A stretch of 53,172 nucleotides of DNA from Bacteroidota bacterium (GTDB lineage Bacteria; Bacteroidota; Bacteroidia; NS11-12g; UBA955): the NCBI GenBank assembly GCA_027490055.1, contig JAIXYV010000036.1, positions 1 to 53,172 on the forward strand, written 5' to 3'. Below the pieces are notes generated by a model. It searched no databases and was not told the DNA's origin. It was given only the letters and a program-made list of their open reading frames with translations. The translations under genes and the position numbers were made by a program. Position 1 is the first letter of the stretch. Every line of letters begins with the position of its first letter. Below are positions 16,262-24,299 of this stretch, one piece after another.

Positions 16262-17554
16262 ATGAATATTCTTATTCTGGGAAGCGGTGGAAGAGAACAT
16301 GTCTTCGCTACTAAAATCAGCGAAAGTCCGCTTTGCCAAAAACTATTTATTGCTCCCGGTAATGCCGGTACCGCTGCCTGCGGTCAAAACCTGAATGTGT
16401 CTCCTCTCGATTTTCCTGCCATTGAAAAAGTGTGTATCGACCATCAAATCGATATGATTATTCCTGGTAACGAAGACCCTCTGGTTGCCGGTATCGTCGA
16501 TTTTGTAAAATCTACTGAGTCAATTAAACATATCCTTATCCTCGGTCCCTCTAAAGCCGGTGCCATGCTCGAAGGTAGTAAAGACTTCTCTAAAGTGTTT
16601 ATGCAAAAACATGGTGTGCCAACTGCCGCTTACCTAAGCGTTACAGCTGAAACTTATACTGAAGGTTGCGAATTCCTAGAGTCACTTAAAGCACCTTATG
16701 TGCTTAAAGCAGATGGATTAGCCGCCGGTAAAGGTGTGCTTATCGAAGCCGATCTTAATCAGGCTAAACAATCGTTACATGATATGCTCCATGGTAAATT
16801 CGGTGCCGCTGGCAATACGGTTGTAATTGAAGAGTTTCTTCACGGTATCGAAATGAGCTGCTTTGTACTCACTGATGGTACCGATTATATGCTACTGCCA
16901 GAAGCAAAAGACTACAAAAGAATAGGAGAGGGCGATACGGGTTTAAATACCGGTGGAATGGGTGCTGTTTCTCCAGTGCCTTTTGCCGATGAAGCATTCC
17001 TGGATAAAGTTAAAACGACTATTGTAGATCCAACAGTAGCAGGGTTAAAATCAGATGGTATTCCATATACCGGCTTTATTTTTATTGGTTTGATGAATTG
17101 TGATGGTACGCCTAAAGTGATTGAATACAATTGCCGTATGGGCGATCCTGAAACTGAAGTAGTCCTGCACCGTATACAAAACGATCACGTCGAATTATAT
17201 AAAGCCGCCAGCTCTGGTCAGCTTAAGTCGCAAACACTTAAAATTAATCCTCAACACGCTGTCACTGTTTTCTTAGTTTCTGGTGGCTATCCTGAAACAT
17301 TTGGAAAAGGTTATGAAATCAGCGGTCTTGATCAGTTAAAATCGGCTAAAGCCTATCATGCCGGTACTAAAATAGACCATGATAAAATAGTGACCAATGG
17401 CGGTCGCGTTATTGCAGTTTCTGCTCTGGGCAATTCTATGCAGGAAGCCCTTAAATTAGCTATGGAAAATGCTGATACTATTCAATTCGAAAATAAATAC
17501 TTCAGAAAAGATATCGGTAAAGACTTATTAAAATATTACAATGAACAACTTTAA
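16262..17554 (+). CDS. purD: Phosphoribosylamine--glycine ligase
   Basis: GAR synthetase, second step of de novo purine synthesis: phosphoribosylamine + glycine + ATP to GAR. The protein is 430 residues, the normal length. Signatures are the N-terminal MNILILGSGGREHVFA, the ATP-grasp core APYVLKADGLAAGKGVLI (about residues 140-160), EEFLHGIEMSCFVL, and the metal/nucleotide loop YNCRMGDPETEVVL near residue 290. The ATG at 16262 follows TAATATTG, a one-mismatch -7 box, by four bases. The 3' end overlaps the DUF502 gene by 14 bases, so the two are co-transcribed. Other purine genes are not nearby. Confidence 0.97.
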   Translation: MNILILGSGGREHVFATKISESPLCQKLFIAPGNAGTAACGQNLNVSPLDFPAIEKVCIDHQIDMIIPGNEDPLVAGIVDFVKSTESIKHILILGPSKAGAMLEGSKDFSKVFMQKHGVPTAAYLSVTAETYTEGCEFLESLKAPYVLKADGLAAGKGVLIEADLNQAKQSLHDMLHGKFGAAGNTVVIEEFLHGIEMSCFVLTDGTDYMLLPEAKDYKRIGEGDTGLNTGGMGAVSPVPFADEAFLDKVKTTIVDPTVAGLKSDGIPYTGFIFIGLMNCDGTPKVIEYNCRMGDPETEVVLHRIQNDHVELYKAASSGQLKSQTLKINPQHAVTVFLVSGGYPETFGKGYEISGLDQLKSAKAYHAGTKIDHDKIVTNGGRVIAVSALGNSMQEALKLAMENADTIQFENKYFRKDIGKDLLKYYNEQL

Positions 17555-18137
17555 ATCATCTTTAAGAAGAAAACGTCTCATCAACCGTTTGCTGAATTAT
17601 TTTCTGCGCGGTTTGCTGATCAGTATTCCTGTCGCTGCAACCGGAACTATTATTGTCTGGCTGTTCGAAACCATTGATGGCTTGCTGGGAAAAGACCATG
17701 TGCCCGGACTGGGAATAGTCATTATTCTTTCTATTATTTTATTGATTGGTTGGATTGGTTCAAGCTACATCGTTCAGCCTATTCTAAACTGGTTTGATGA
17801 GTGGCTGGAAAAAACACCTGGAATTAAATTCCTATACTCATCGGTGAAAGATATCATGGAAGCCTTTGTTGGCGAAAAGAAAAAATTCTCTGAACCTGTT
17901 ATCGTTGAACTGGCTGCAGATGGTGTCTATAAAGTGGGATTCATCACACAAAAAGAATTAAAAAACATTGGCCTTGAAGGTTTCTCTGCAGTCTATTTTC
18001 CAAAATCCTATGGTTTTGTAGGCGATCTTTACTTTGTAAAAAACGAGAAAATTAAACCTCTGAATGCTAATCCTACAGAAGTGTTTAAGATGATTGTTTC
18101 AGGGGGTGTAACTGGCGTCGGAGACGTAAACGATTAA
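17541..18137 (+). CDS. DUF502 family membrane protein
   Basis: A 198-residue inner-membrane protein with two N-terminal helices (about residues 20-50 and 60-85) and the conserved DUF502 run IKFLYSSVKDIMEAF, then VIVELAADGVYKVGFIT and VFKMIVSGGVTG. Plant relatives (LCV/COV1-like) are membrane proteins of vascular patterning; the bacterial function is not established. The start overlaps the end of purD. Its 3' end overlaps the convergent lycopene cyclase gene by 53 bases (18085-18137), so the two genes share coding DNA. Confidence 0.88.
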   Translation: MNNFKSSLRRKRLINRLLNYFLRGLLISIPVAATGTIIVWLFETIDGLLGKDHVPGLGIVIILSIILLIGWIGSSYIVQPILNWFDEWLEKTPGIKFLYSSVKDIMEAFVGEKKKFSEPVIVELAADGVYKVGFITQKELKNIGLEGFSAVYFPKSYGFVGDLYFVKNEKIKPLNANPTEVFKMIVSGGVTGVGDVND

Positions 18138-18795
18138 ACCATTCGTACAAGCCAATACACATGACAAACATGGTCATGTTGTACAAAAAGTCCTCAACAG
18201 GAATACTGCCTAATCGCAGTCCCATATTCTCTGCATCGTTATAATACACTATTGGTTTATAGGTTAAAATGCCATTCACTATCAGCATGGGAATTAATGA
18301 TACCATGAAGGCAAAATAAAACCAGCTCATATAGCGACGTCTAATCACCATTAAATGCGTTCCTAACATTAGGGTTAAAACGATACAAGTGATTGCAGTG
18401 TACAATTTATCGTTAAACCAGTAGAGCAAGGTTATGGCAATTCCGAAAAACAATAAAGTAAACCAGCGGTATAACTCTTCAAAGGTTTCGCTGTGCTTGA
18501 TATAGGCTCTTAAACATTCGTAAATAAAAACACAGGCGTATGGCACTGTCAGGAAAAACATCACTTCCTCAATTGGAAGTTCGCCAATGTAGTACCCACT
18601 TAAATATATAGCGTTGAAACCCCAGATGTCCATCACGGCAAACCACTGATCCCAAATCAAAAAGACTATTCCGGTAATGGCAATGGCCGGCAATAATGTC
18701 GGCCATTTCTTATAAAAAGCTACTTTCTTGTCGAATGACAATAAGAGCGGAAAGGTAAAGGTGGCAATGTTAATCCAAAGATATAAACTATTCAT
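18085..18795 (-). CDS. Lycopene cyclase domain membrane protein (CrtYcd type)
   Basis: A heterodimer-type lycopene beta-cyclase in which both halves are fused: about 236 residues, seven hydrophobic segments, and the two acidic motifs PIEEVMFFLTVPYACVF (first half) and IPVEDFLYNM (second half) that supply catalytic acids in the CrtYc/CrtYd and fungal enzymes. It should convert lycopene to beta-carotene in the membrane. I chose the ATG at 18795 (MNSLYLWINI), eight bases inside the sigma factor stop (ATGAATAG), over the upstream TTG. No crtB, crtI or crtZ is nearby in this window, so the rest of the carotenoid pathway must be elsewhere. Confidence 0.88.
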   Translation of the reverse strand: MNSLYLWINIATFTFPLLLSFDKKVAFYKKWPTLLPAIAITGIVFLIWDQWFAVMDIWGFNAIYLSGYYIGELPIEEVMFFLTVPYACVFIYECLRAYIKHSETFEELYRWFTLLFFGIAITLLYWFNDKLYTAITCIVLTLMLGTHLMVIRRRYMSWFYFAFMVSLIPMLIVNGILTYKPIVYYNDAENMGLRLGSIPVEDFLYNMTMFVMCIGLYEWFNRLRLRRQLHPLKQSS

Positions 18796-19345
18796 TTGCG
18801 GTTTTGCTCTGTCTGAAATCTTCGCCATAAACTTTCAATTTCTGACGGAGAATTCTTCTGGCTACAAATATACGCGTTTTGACAGTTCCTATCGGAATAT
18901 TCAATTCCTCTGCGATCTCGTGGTATTTAAAACCTTCCATGTTTAACATGAATGTCACCTTTAAATCGATTGGCAATGATTGTATAGCAGTTTGTAAATC
19001 TTTTCTGATAAAGGTTAACTCTGCGATGTTCTCAGATTTGTGTGAAGGCAAATCAAGGAAAAAAGTATTATCGGTTGTGTCGATGAAGGTGTTGCGCTTC
19101 GCAGTTCTGCGATATTGATTGATGAAGCTGTTTCTAAGGATAGTGAACAACCAGGCTTTGATATTGCTGCCTTCTGTAAACTTCTCCTTGTATCTTAATG
19201 CTTTTAACATGGTATCCTGAACCAAGTCTTTAGCATCATCCTGATTTCTGCTTAACTGCATAGCTAAAGCCTTTAAGGATTTTGATTCATCTTTGATCAA
19301 AGTTTCAAAGTCGATTACCTGAACAGATTGTTGATTCGTTTTCAT
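18788..19345 (-). CDS. ECF-type sigma-70 family RNA polymerase sigma factor
   Basis: About 185 residues with region 2 (SKSLKALAMQLSRNQDDAKD ... MLKALRYKEKFTEGSNIKAW) and region 4 (LPIDLKVTFMLNMEGFKYHE, then the helix-turn-helix IGTVKTRIFVARRIL). It would direct RNA polymerase to a stress or light regulon. The start is taken as ATG 19345 (MKTNQQSVQV), since the ORF-track start is an upstream TTG. It overlaps the lycopene cyclase start by eight bases, so it is likely co-translated with it. In Bacteroidetes and Myxococcales sigma factors of this sort are known near carotenoid genes (e.g. CarQ); no anti-sigma factor gene is visible here. Confidence 0.88.
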   Translation of the reverse strand: MKTNQQSVQVIDFETLIKDESKSLKALAMQLSRNQDDAKDLVQDTMLKALRYKEKFTEGSNIKAWLFTILRNSFINQYRRTAKRNTFIDTTDNTFFLDLPSHKSENIAELTFIRKDLQTAIQSLPIDLKVTFMLNMEGFKYHEIAEELNIPIGTVKTRIFVARRILRQKLKVYGEDFRQSKTANE

Positions 19346-19381
19346 ACAGCAAAGATGATGTCTTGTTGAACTTTGTTGCAT

Positions 19382-19825
19382 AGTTTTTGTTTAAACATGC
19401 TTCTTATTTTCTTAAACGAACTTCTATGTGTTTAATAATGAATAATATAGTTGGGTGTTTTGAGTGTGAAATCCTTTCAACTATCTCCAAAATTGAATTG
19501 TAAAGTATTGATAATCATTATTTATATGTCCTATAGATCTTATTAATATTACTATTACGTTAAACAATAATTAAGTACCCTTTTCCAATCAAAATTGGAT
19601 GTAATTATAGTTAAGTTGTTGAAAATCAATTATAAGGTGTTTTTTGACGAATTTTATATTGTTTAATATTTCTTAAACTAAATTTTAGAAGGTGAAAGGG
19701 CTTGATAAATAAGACTTCGACGAACTATTTCCTCTTAATTTTTCCATTTTTTAACCAAATAAATTGGTTAAGTTTGCTATTCCAAAAAACTATTTTAAAA
19801 GTAATTAGTTATATTCTCATAATCA
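19382..19825. other. A/T-rich intergenic region upstream of queD and the sigma factor
   Basis: About 440 bases with no credible ORF. It contains the queD -7 box (19769-19776) and an imperfect short inverted repeat TCCAAT-CAAA-ATTGGA (19584-19599). It is divergently flanked by the sigma factor/lycopene cyclase pair and queD-folE, so regulatory sites for both are expected, but I recognise no riboswitch. Confidence 0.5.
19769..19776 (+). promoter_or_regulatory. -7 box TAAGTTTG upstream of queD
   Basis: Exact TAnnTTTG match about 50 bases before the queD ATG at 19826, leaving a leader of about 45 bases; this is the longest leader among the promoters I list. Confidence 0.45.
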
Positions 19826-20236
19826 ATGATTGTCTCAGTTTTTAGAAAAGCCCATTTCAATGCCGCCCACCGCTTGCATAACCCTTCTCTCAGCGAACAG
19901 GAAAATAAAAAGCTGTTCGGTTTGTGCAACAACCCCAATTTCCACGGACATAATTATGCTCTGGAAGTTAAAGTCACTGGCGAAATTGATCCTGTTACCG
20001 GCTACGTTATCGATACTAAAATTCTGAAAGACATTATTCAAAAAGAGGTGCACGACCGTTTTGATCACAGAAATCTGAACATCGATACCGAGGAGTTTAA
20101 AAACCTGAACCCAACTGCCGAAAATATCGCTGTTGTTATCTGGAACCTTATTAAACCCCATTTGAATCCAAACCTCGAACTGGCGCTTAGATTATACGAA
20201 ACCGAAAATAACTTTGTAGAATTCCATGGAAAATAA
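19826..20236 (+). CDS. queD: 6-carboxytetrahydropterin synthase QueD
   Basis: PTPS/QueD family enzyme of 136 residues. It converts 7,8-dihydroneopterin triphosphate (the FolE product) to 6-carboxy-5,6,7,8-tetrahydropterin in the queuosine route. The zinc-binding His residues are seen in FRKAHFNAAHRLHN and NFHGHNYALEVKV, and the catalytic Cys in FGLCNNPNFHGH. The gene overlaps the folE gene by 11 bases, an arrangement that couples supply of the pterin substrate with its use. queE is found 32 kb away on the same strand. Confidence 0.95.
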   Translation: MIVSVFRKAHFNAAHRLHNPSLSEQENKKLFGLCNNPNFHGHNYALEVKVTGEIDPVTGYVIDTKILKDIIQKEVHDRFDHRNLNIDTEEFKNLNPTAENIAVVIWNLIKPHLNPNLELALRLYETENNFVEFHGK

Positions 20237-20885
20237 TCACCACGAAGACGATCACGATCACGACTTCGACTTCAATCATACGAACACGCCAACCAGACCT
20301 GATGCCTTCAGCATCTCTGATGATGAAAAAATTGCTACTATCGAAGGGCATTTTAAAGCCATTATGGAAACCCTGGGGCTCGACCTTGAAGATGATAGCC
20401 TTAAAGGTACGCCTCACCGTGTGGCTAAAATGTATGTAAAGGAAACCTTCTGGGGACTGAACCCGGACAATAAACCGGCAGTTTCTCATTTTAAAAATAA
20501 GTTCCGCTACAACGAAATGTTGTTAGAGAAGGATATAAATTTCTATACCAACTGCGAACACCATTTCGTGCCGTTCTTTGGTACTGCTCACGTTGCCTAT
20601 ATTCCTAACGGTAAAGTAATCGGTCTCTCTAAACTTAACCGTATCGTCGAGTATTTCGCTAAACGTCCGCAAGTGCAGGAAAGAATGACCATGCAAATCG
20701 CTAACGAACTTAAACAGATTCTGGGTACCGATAATGTCGCCGTTATTATAAACGCCAAACACCTCTGCGTGGCCAGTCGCGGTATCAAAGACAACAGCTC
20801 ACACACTACCACTGCAGAATACTGCGGTAAGTTTGATGACGAAGCAGTGCGCACAGAACTGCACCGTTTGCTTGCTCTGAAATAA
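20226..20885 (+). CDS. folE: GTP cyclohydrolase I with His/Asp-rich N-terminus
   Basis: FolE, 219 residues, converts GTP to 7,8-dihydroneopterin triphosphate, feeding folate and queuosine synthesis. Core motifs are TPHRVAKMYVKETFWG, the zinc ligands NCEHHFVPFFGTAHVAYIP and ALK-type HLCVASRGIKD with SSHTTTAEYCGKF. Unusually the first 25 residues are MENNHHEDDHDHDFDFNH, a metal-binding-type tail preceding the conserved domain. The tail includes 6 His and 8 acidic residues. It overlaps queD. The enzyme needs Zn, so the tail could serve metal supply, but that is inference. Confidence 0.96.
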   Translation: MENNHHEDDHDHDFDFNHTNTPTRPDAFSISDDEKIATIEGHFKAIMETLGLDLEDDSLKGTPHRVAKMYVKETFWGLNPDNKPAVSHFKNKFRYNEMLLEKDINFYTNCEHHFVPFFGTAHVAYIPNGKVIGLSKLNRIVEYFAKRPQVQERMTMQIANELKQILGTDNVAVIINAKHLCVASRGIKDNSSHTTTAEYCGKFDDEAVRTELHRLLALK

Positions 20886-20936
20886 TTCTCAGAGGTTCCC
20901 CTTTTTTTTACATATTTTCGCAACATCGAGTTTATT

Positions 20937-23900
20937 ATGAGATATATTCTATCAATACTATCGCTATTGCCTTTCGTCTTACAGGCACAAGTCTTTAACT
21001 ACAAAGACTACTGGAAAAACAGACAACCGAATGCGGCCTACTGGCAGCAAGACGTTCATTACACCATCAATGCTGTAATCAACGATTCTCTGGATGAAAT
21101 AACTGGTGAAGAAACACTGGAATACTTTAATAACAGTCCGGATGAACTGACGAACGTCTACTTCCACTTGTACCAGAATGCCTTTCAGCCAAACTCATAC
21201 GCCCATGCGCTGAATGAGGTAAACAAAGAGGAAACTACTTTCGGACAGTATGAAGGCAAAAATATGGGAACCCTCATCAATGCCTTTAGTGTTGATGGTG
21301 TGCCTACAAGCTTCACAATCGATAATACTATTCTTATCGCTAAACTACCTAAACCTCTGGCCTCTGGTGCCTCTGTGAAATTTACAATTCGTTTTAAAAC
21401 CTATTGGGATGAGGGTAGCATGCGCAGAAGATTCAAATTGTTTAGTCCCGATGGTAAAAATAAACACTACGATGGTGTGCACTGGTACCCGCGTATTTGT
21501 GTATACGATCGCAAGTTCGGTTGGGAAACAGATCAGCACTTAGGTAAAGAGTTTTACGGCGACTATGGGGTGTATGATGTTAAACTGACTTTCCCTTCTA
21601 ATTATGTCGTTGAAGCAACAGGTTTGCTAACGAACGAAAATGAAGTGATGCCGGCCGACTTAAGAGCTAAACTGGATATCGCTAACTATTCGCGCCCCGC
21701 CAGCAGTAAAGAAATGGCTACTGCCGTAGCAGGAAGAGTGCCTACTGGATATACTTATAAAATCGAACGCAATGGCACCAAAACCTGGTCGTACCACGCA
21801 GAAAATGTACACGATTTTGCCTTTACTGCCGATCCGACTTACCGTATGGCTGAAACTATGTGGAATGGTATCAAATGTATTGCGCTTGCTCAGGAACAAA
21901 ATGCCGCTCAATGGTATCCAACTTCCGATTTTGTAGCCAAAGTAGTAGAAATCTATTCAACAGATATAGGTATGTACGGCTATCCTAAGATTGTAGCGGC
22001 CGATGCTCGTGATGGTATGGAATACCCAATGATCACCCTAAACGGCGGCAACTGGCCTGGTCACCAATACGTCATTGCTCACGAAGTTGGTCACAACTGG
22101 TTCTTCGGTATGATTGGCAACAACGAAACCTACAGAGCTATGCTCGATGAGGGTTTTACGCAGTTCCTAACCTCATGGAGCATTAAGAAGTTTAATAAAA
22201 TTCCAATGCATGCCAATAGCTACGACGAACAAGCGGTTTACAACGGCTACCTCAACGATGCTATCAATAAAAACGACATGCCACTAAATACCCATAGCGA
22301 CGATTTTAATTCAGCTACTGGTCACGGTGGTGGCTACAGACATGTCTATTATAAAACTGCTACTATGTTGTATAACCTGCAATATGTACTTGGTGACGAA
22401 CTGTTCCTGAAAGCGATGCAGCACTATTTCAATAAATGGAAGTTTGCACATCCTTATCCTGAAGATTTCAGACAGGCAATCATCGAATATACAAAGGTTG
22501 ATCTCAACTGGTTCTTCGATCAGTGGATGGAAACGACCAAGTCTATCGACTATCAGATTGTGGATGCTACTCGTATCATGAAATCTGTGAATGATGGTAA
22601 ATACCGCTACGAACTGAAACTGAAACGCAAAGGGGATATGCAAATGCCGCTCGATATTACTGTGTCAGACAGAGCCGGTAAATCATACCAATACCTGATT
22701 CCAAATACTTACTTTGCTAAACAAGAAGGAAGAACTGTTTTAAATACCTGGAAGGGTTGGGGGCAGTTAAACAAAACCTATACCGATACCATTGTTCTGG
22801 ATAATAAAATTGATGTGGTTGAAATTGATACCACCAATCGTCTGGCAGATATTTATCGTATTGATAACCGCATGAAACGTCACGAATACAAACTGCCGTT
22901 ACGCACTAAACTTAATAAGGGTATTGCAATGAACAGCAGCTTTAATTACCGCAATATGTCCTGGCGTCCTGATGTTTGGTTCAATGCAGTAGATGGTATG
23001 AAAGTGGGGGTCAATACCCATTTCGAATACGCTAAAGTGAAACATGTTCTGGATATCAGCTTCTGGGTTAATACTGGTTTGGGTGCAGAATCTTCGGCAT
23101 TGAAAGATAACAGAGATCCTTTCTCTTACCGTTTAGTTTATAAAAATCTGGTTGGAAGAGATGCCTATATTTTCTGGGATACCCGTATCCTCGATGGTAT
23201 TTTCTACGATAACCTGGGATTTGAAAAGGCATTTGGTAATAACAAATTTACTTTCCGATACAAATCGATCTCTATGTTCGATAAAAAAGGTACTTACTGG
23301 CCTTATGTTGACTCAACCACGCGCGAAGACAAAACTAACTCAAGTATTAATATCGACTATCAGCGCAATTACAAATACAAAAAAGGTAATGGTGTGATTA
23401 ATTCATCGTTAAGAGGCAATGGATTTAACAAAGACTATGCTTACGCGTCTTTTAAATTCGAAGTGATTAACCATAATAAAATTGGTAAATTGGATATCCA
23501 TACCCGTTGGTTCTTCCAGCACATCGAAGGAACCGCAATTCCTGAAGAATTTATGTTAAACCTTGCCGGTGCTAATATGGAAGATATGCTGGAAAGTAAA
23601 TTTACCCGTTCTCGTGGTTACATTCCTCAGCAATGGCTGGGGTATGGTGCTTCTACCAACCATTTCCAAATGGGCGGTGGTCTTAATTTAAGAGGCTATG
23701 CAGGCTATCTGGCACCTATTACTGCTAATAATATCCAGTATAACTTATACAGAGGTAATGGTGGTACAAGTGCTAGTGTCGAAGTCGACTTTGATAGATT
23801 AGTTAGATTCCGTCCGAAACTTACCCGTAATTTCCTGAAAATGGATCTGTATGCCTTTGGTGATGCAGGTATTTTATACAATTCTAACATCACTGCCGAT

Positions 23901-24092
23901 GGTATTGAGTCGCCTCTAAGAATGGATGCTGGTATAGGTACCGCTTTGTCAGTTTACAGATGGGGTAAACGCAATTTAATACAACCTTTAACCCTTAGAT
24001 TTGATATGCCTTTCCTTCTCAACACGCAACCATTTGCCGATAAAGGCTATGTTCAGAACAGATGGGTTATCGGAATTGGTCGCAGTTTTTAA
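20937..24092 (+). CDS. M1 metallopeptidase fused to a predicted C-terminal outer-membrane barrel
   Basis: A 1051-residue exported protein. It begins with a signal peptide (MRYILSILSLLPFVLQAQ) followed by the M1 N-terminal beta domain (LDEITGEETLEYFNNSPDEL). The zinc site is HEVGHNWFFGMIGNNETYR with the third ligand E in MLDEGFTQF (about residues 380-405), preceded by a GMEYPM substrate-type motif. Residues about 440-540 are an M1 helical part with RQAIIEYTKVDLNWFFDQWM. From about residue 650 to the end the sequence changes to aromatic, alternating strands with GGLNLRGYAGYLAP (an RGY motif seen in Omp85-like barrels) and a final strand ending in Phe (IGIGRSF), as in barrel proteins. The gene begins 51 bases after folE, next to a near-match -7 box, and is followed at one base overlap by a small membrane protein gene. 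Confidence 0.85.
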   Translation: MRYILSILSLLPFVLQAQVFNYKDYWKNRQPNAAYWQQDVHYTINAVINDSLDEITGEETLEYFNNSPDELTNVYFHLYQNAFQPNSYAHALNEVNKEETTFGQYEGKNMGTLINAFSVDGVPTSFTIDNTILIAKLPKPLASGASVKFTIRFKTYWDEGSMRRRFKLFSPDGKNKHYDGVHWYPRICVYDRKFGWETDQHLGKEFYGDYGVYDVKLTFPSNYVVEATGLLTNENEVMPADLRAKLDIANYSRPASSKEMATAVAGRVPTGYTYKIERNGTKTWSYHAENVHDFAFTADPTYRMAETMWNGIKCIALAQEQNAAQWYPTSDFVAKVVEIYSTDIGMYGYPKIVAADARDGMEYPMITLNGGNWPGHQYVIAHEVGHNWFFGMIGNNETYRAMLDEGFTQFLTSWSIKKFNKIPMHANSYDEQAVYNGYLNDAINKNDMPLNTHSDDFNSATGHGGGYRHVYYKTATMLYNLQYVLGDELFLKAMQHYFNKWKFAHPYPEDFRQAIIEYTKVDLNWFFDQWMETTKSIDYQIVDATRIMKSVNDGKYRYELKLKRKGDMQMPLDITVSDRAGKSYQYLIPNTYFAKQEGRTVLNTWKGWGQLNKTYTDTIVLDNKIDVVEIDTTNRLADIYRIDNRMKRHEYKLPLRTKLNKGIAMNSSFNYRNMSWRPDVWFNAVDGMKVGVNTHFEYAKVKHVLDISFWVNTGLGAESSALKDNRDPFSYRLVYKNLVGRDAYIFWDTRILDGIFYDNLGFEKAFGNNKFTFRYKSISMFDKKGTYWPYVDSTTREDKTNSSINIDYQRNYKYKKGNGVINSSLRGNGFNKDYAYASFKFEVINHNKIGKLDIHTRWFFQHIEGTAIPEEFMLNLAGANMEDMLESKFTRSRGYIPQQWLGYGASTNHFQMGGGLNLRGYAGYLAPITANNIQYNLYRGNGGTSASVEVDFDRLVRFRPKLTRNFLKMDLYAFGDAGILYNSNITADGIESPLRMDAGIGTALSVYRWGKRNLIQPLTLRFDMPFLLNTQPFADKGYVQNRWVIGIGRSF

Positions 24093-24277
24093 TGATGAAA
24101 AGTAAAGCTCAAAAATTAATTATACTTATCACTTTTGTAAGCCTGTTTGTTGGCTCAGCACTCTTTATGTATTTTAAATTCATTCACGGTCAGCCAAAAA
24201 TGAATTTTGAAACGCCTCGTACTGAAGTCGATCCGGTTAAATTTGATAGTGCTCTGAAAGCAAAATACAAGAAGTAA
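24092..24277 (+). CDS. Small single-helix membrane protein
   Basis: A 61-residue protein, MMKSKAQKLIILITFVSLF..., with one hydrophobic helix and a charged tail (TEVDPVKFDSALKAKYKK). The start is the ATG at 24092 that overlaps the M1 stop (TAATG); the ORF-track start inside the M1 gene is not needed. No domain recognised. The stop codon lies inside a 37-base palindrome shared with the stop of mltG. Tight coupling suggests a partner of the M1-barrel protein. Confidence 0.7.
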   Translation: MMKSKAQKLIILITFVSLFVGSALFMYFKFIHGQPKMNFETPRTEVDPVKFDSALKAKYKK

Positions 24278-24299
24278 GTTCAACTTACTTCTTGTATTT
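24263..24299. terminator. 37-bp palindrome between convergent genes (bidirectional terminator)
   Basis: AAATACAAGAAGTAAGTT, one C, then the exact reverse complement AACTTACTTCTTGTATTT: 18-bp arms with a one-base spacer. It contains the TAA stop of the small membrane protein (24275-24277) and most of the mltG stop (24298-24300). Confidence 0.85.

Noticed and set aside
20880-20916. AGAGGTTC sequence resembling the start of a preQ1 riboswitch
   Set aside because: Only the first bases match, it is after folE rather than before a que gene, and no pseudoknot partner is present.
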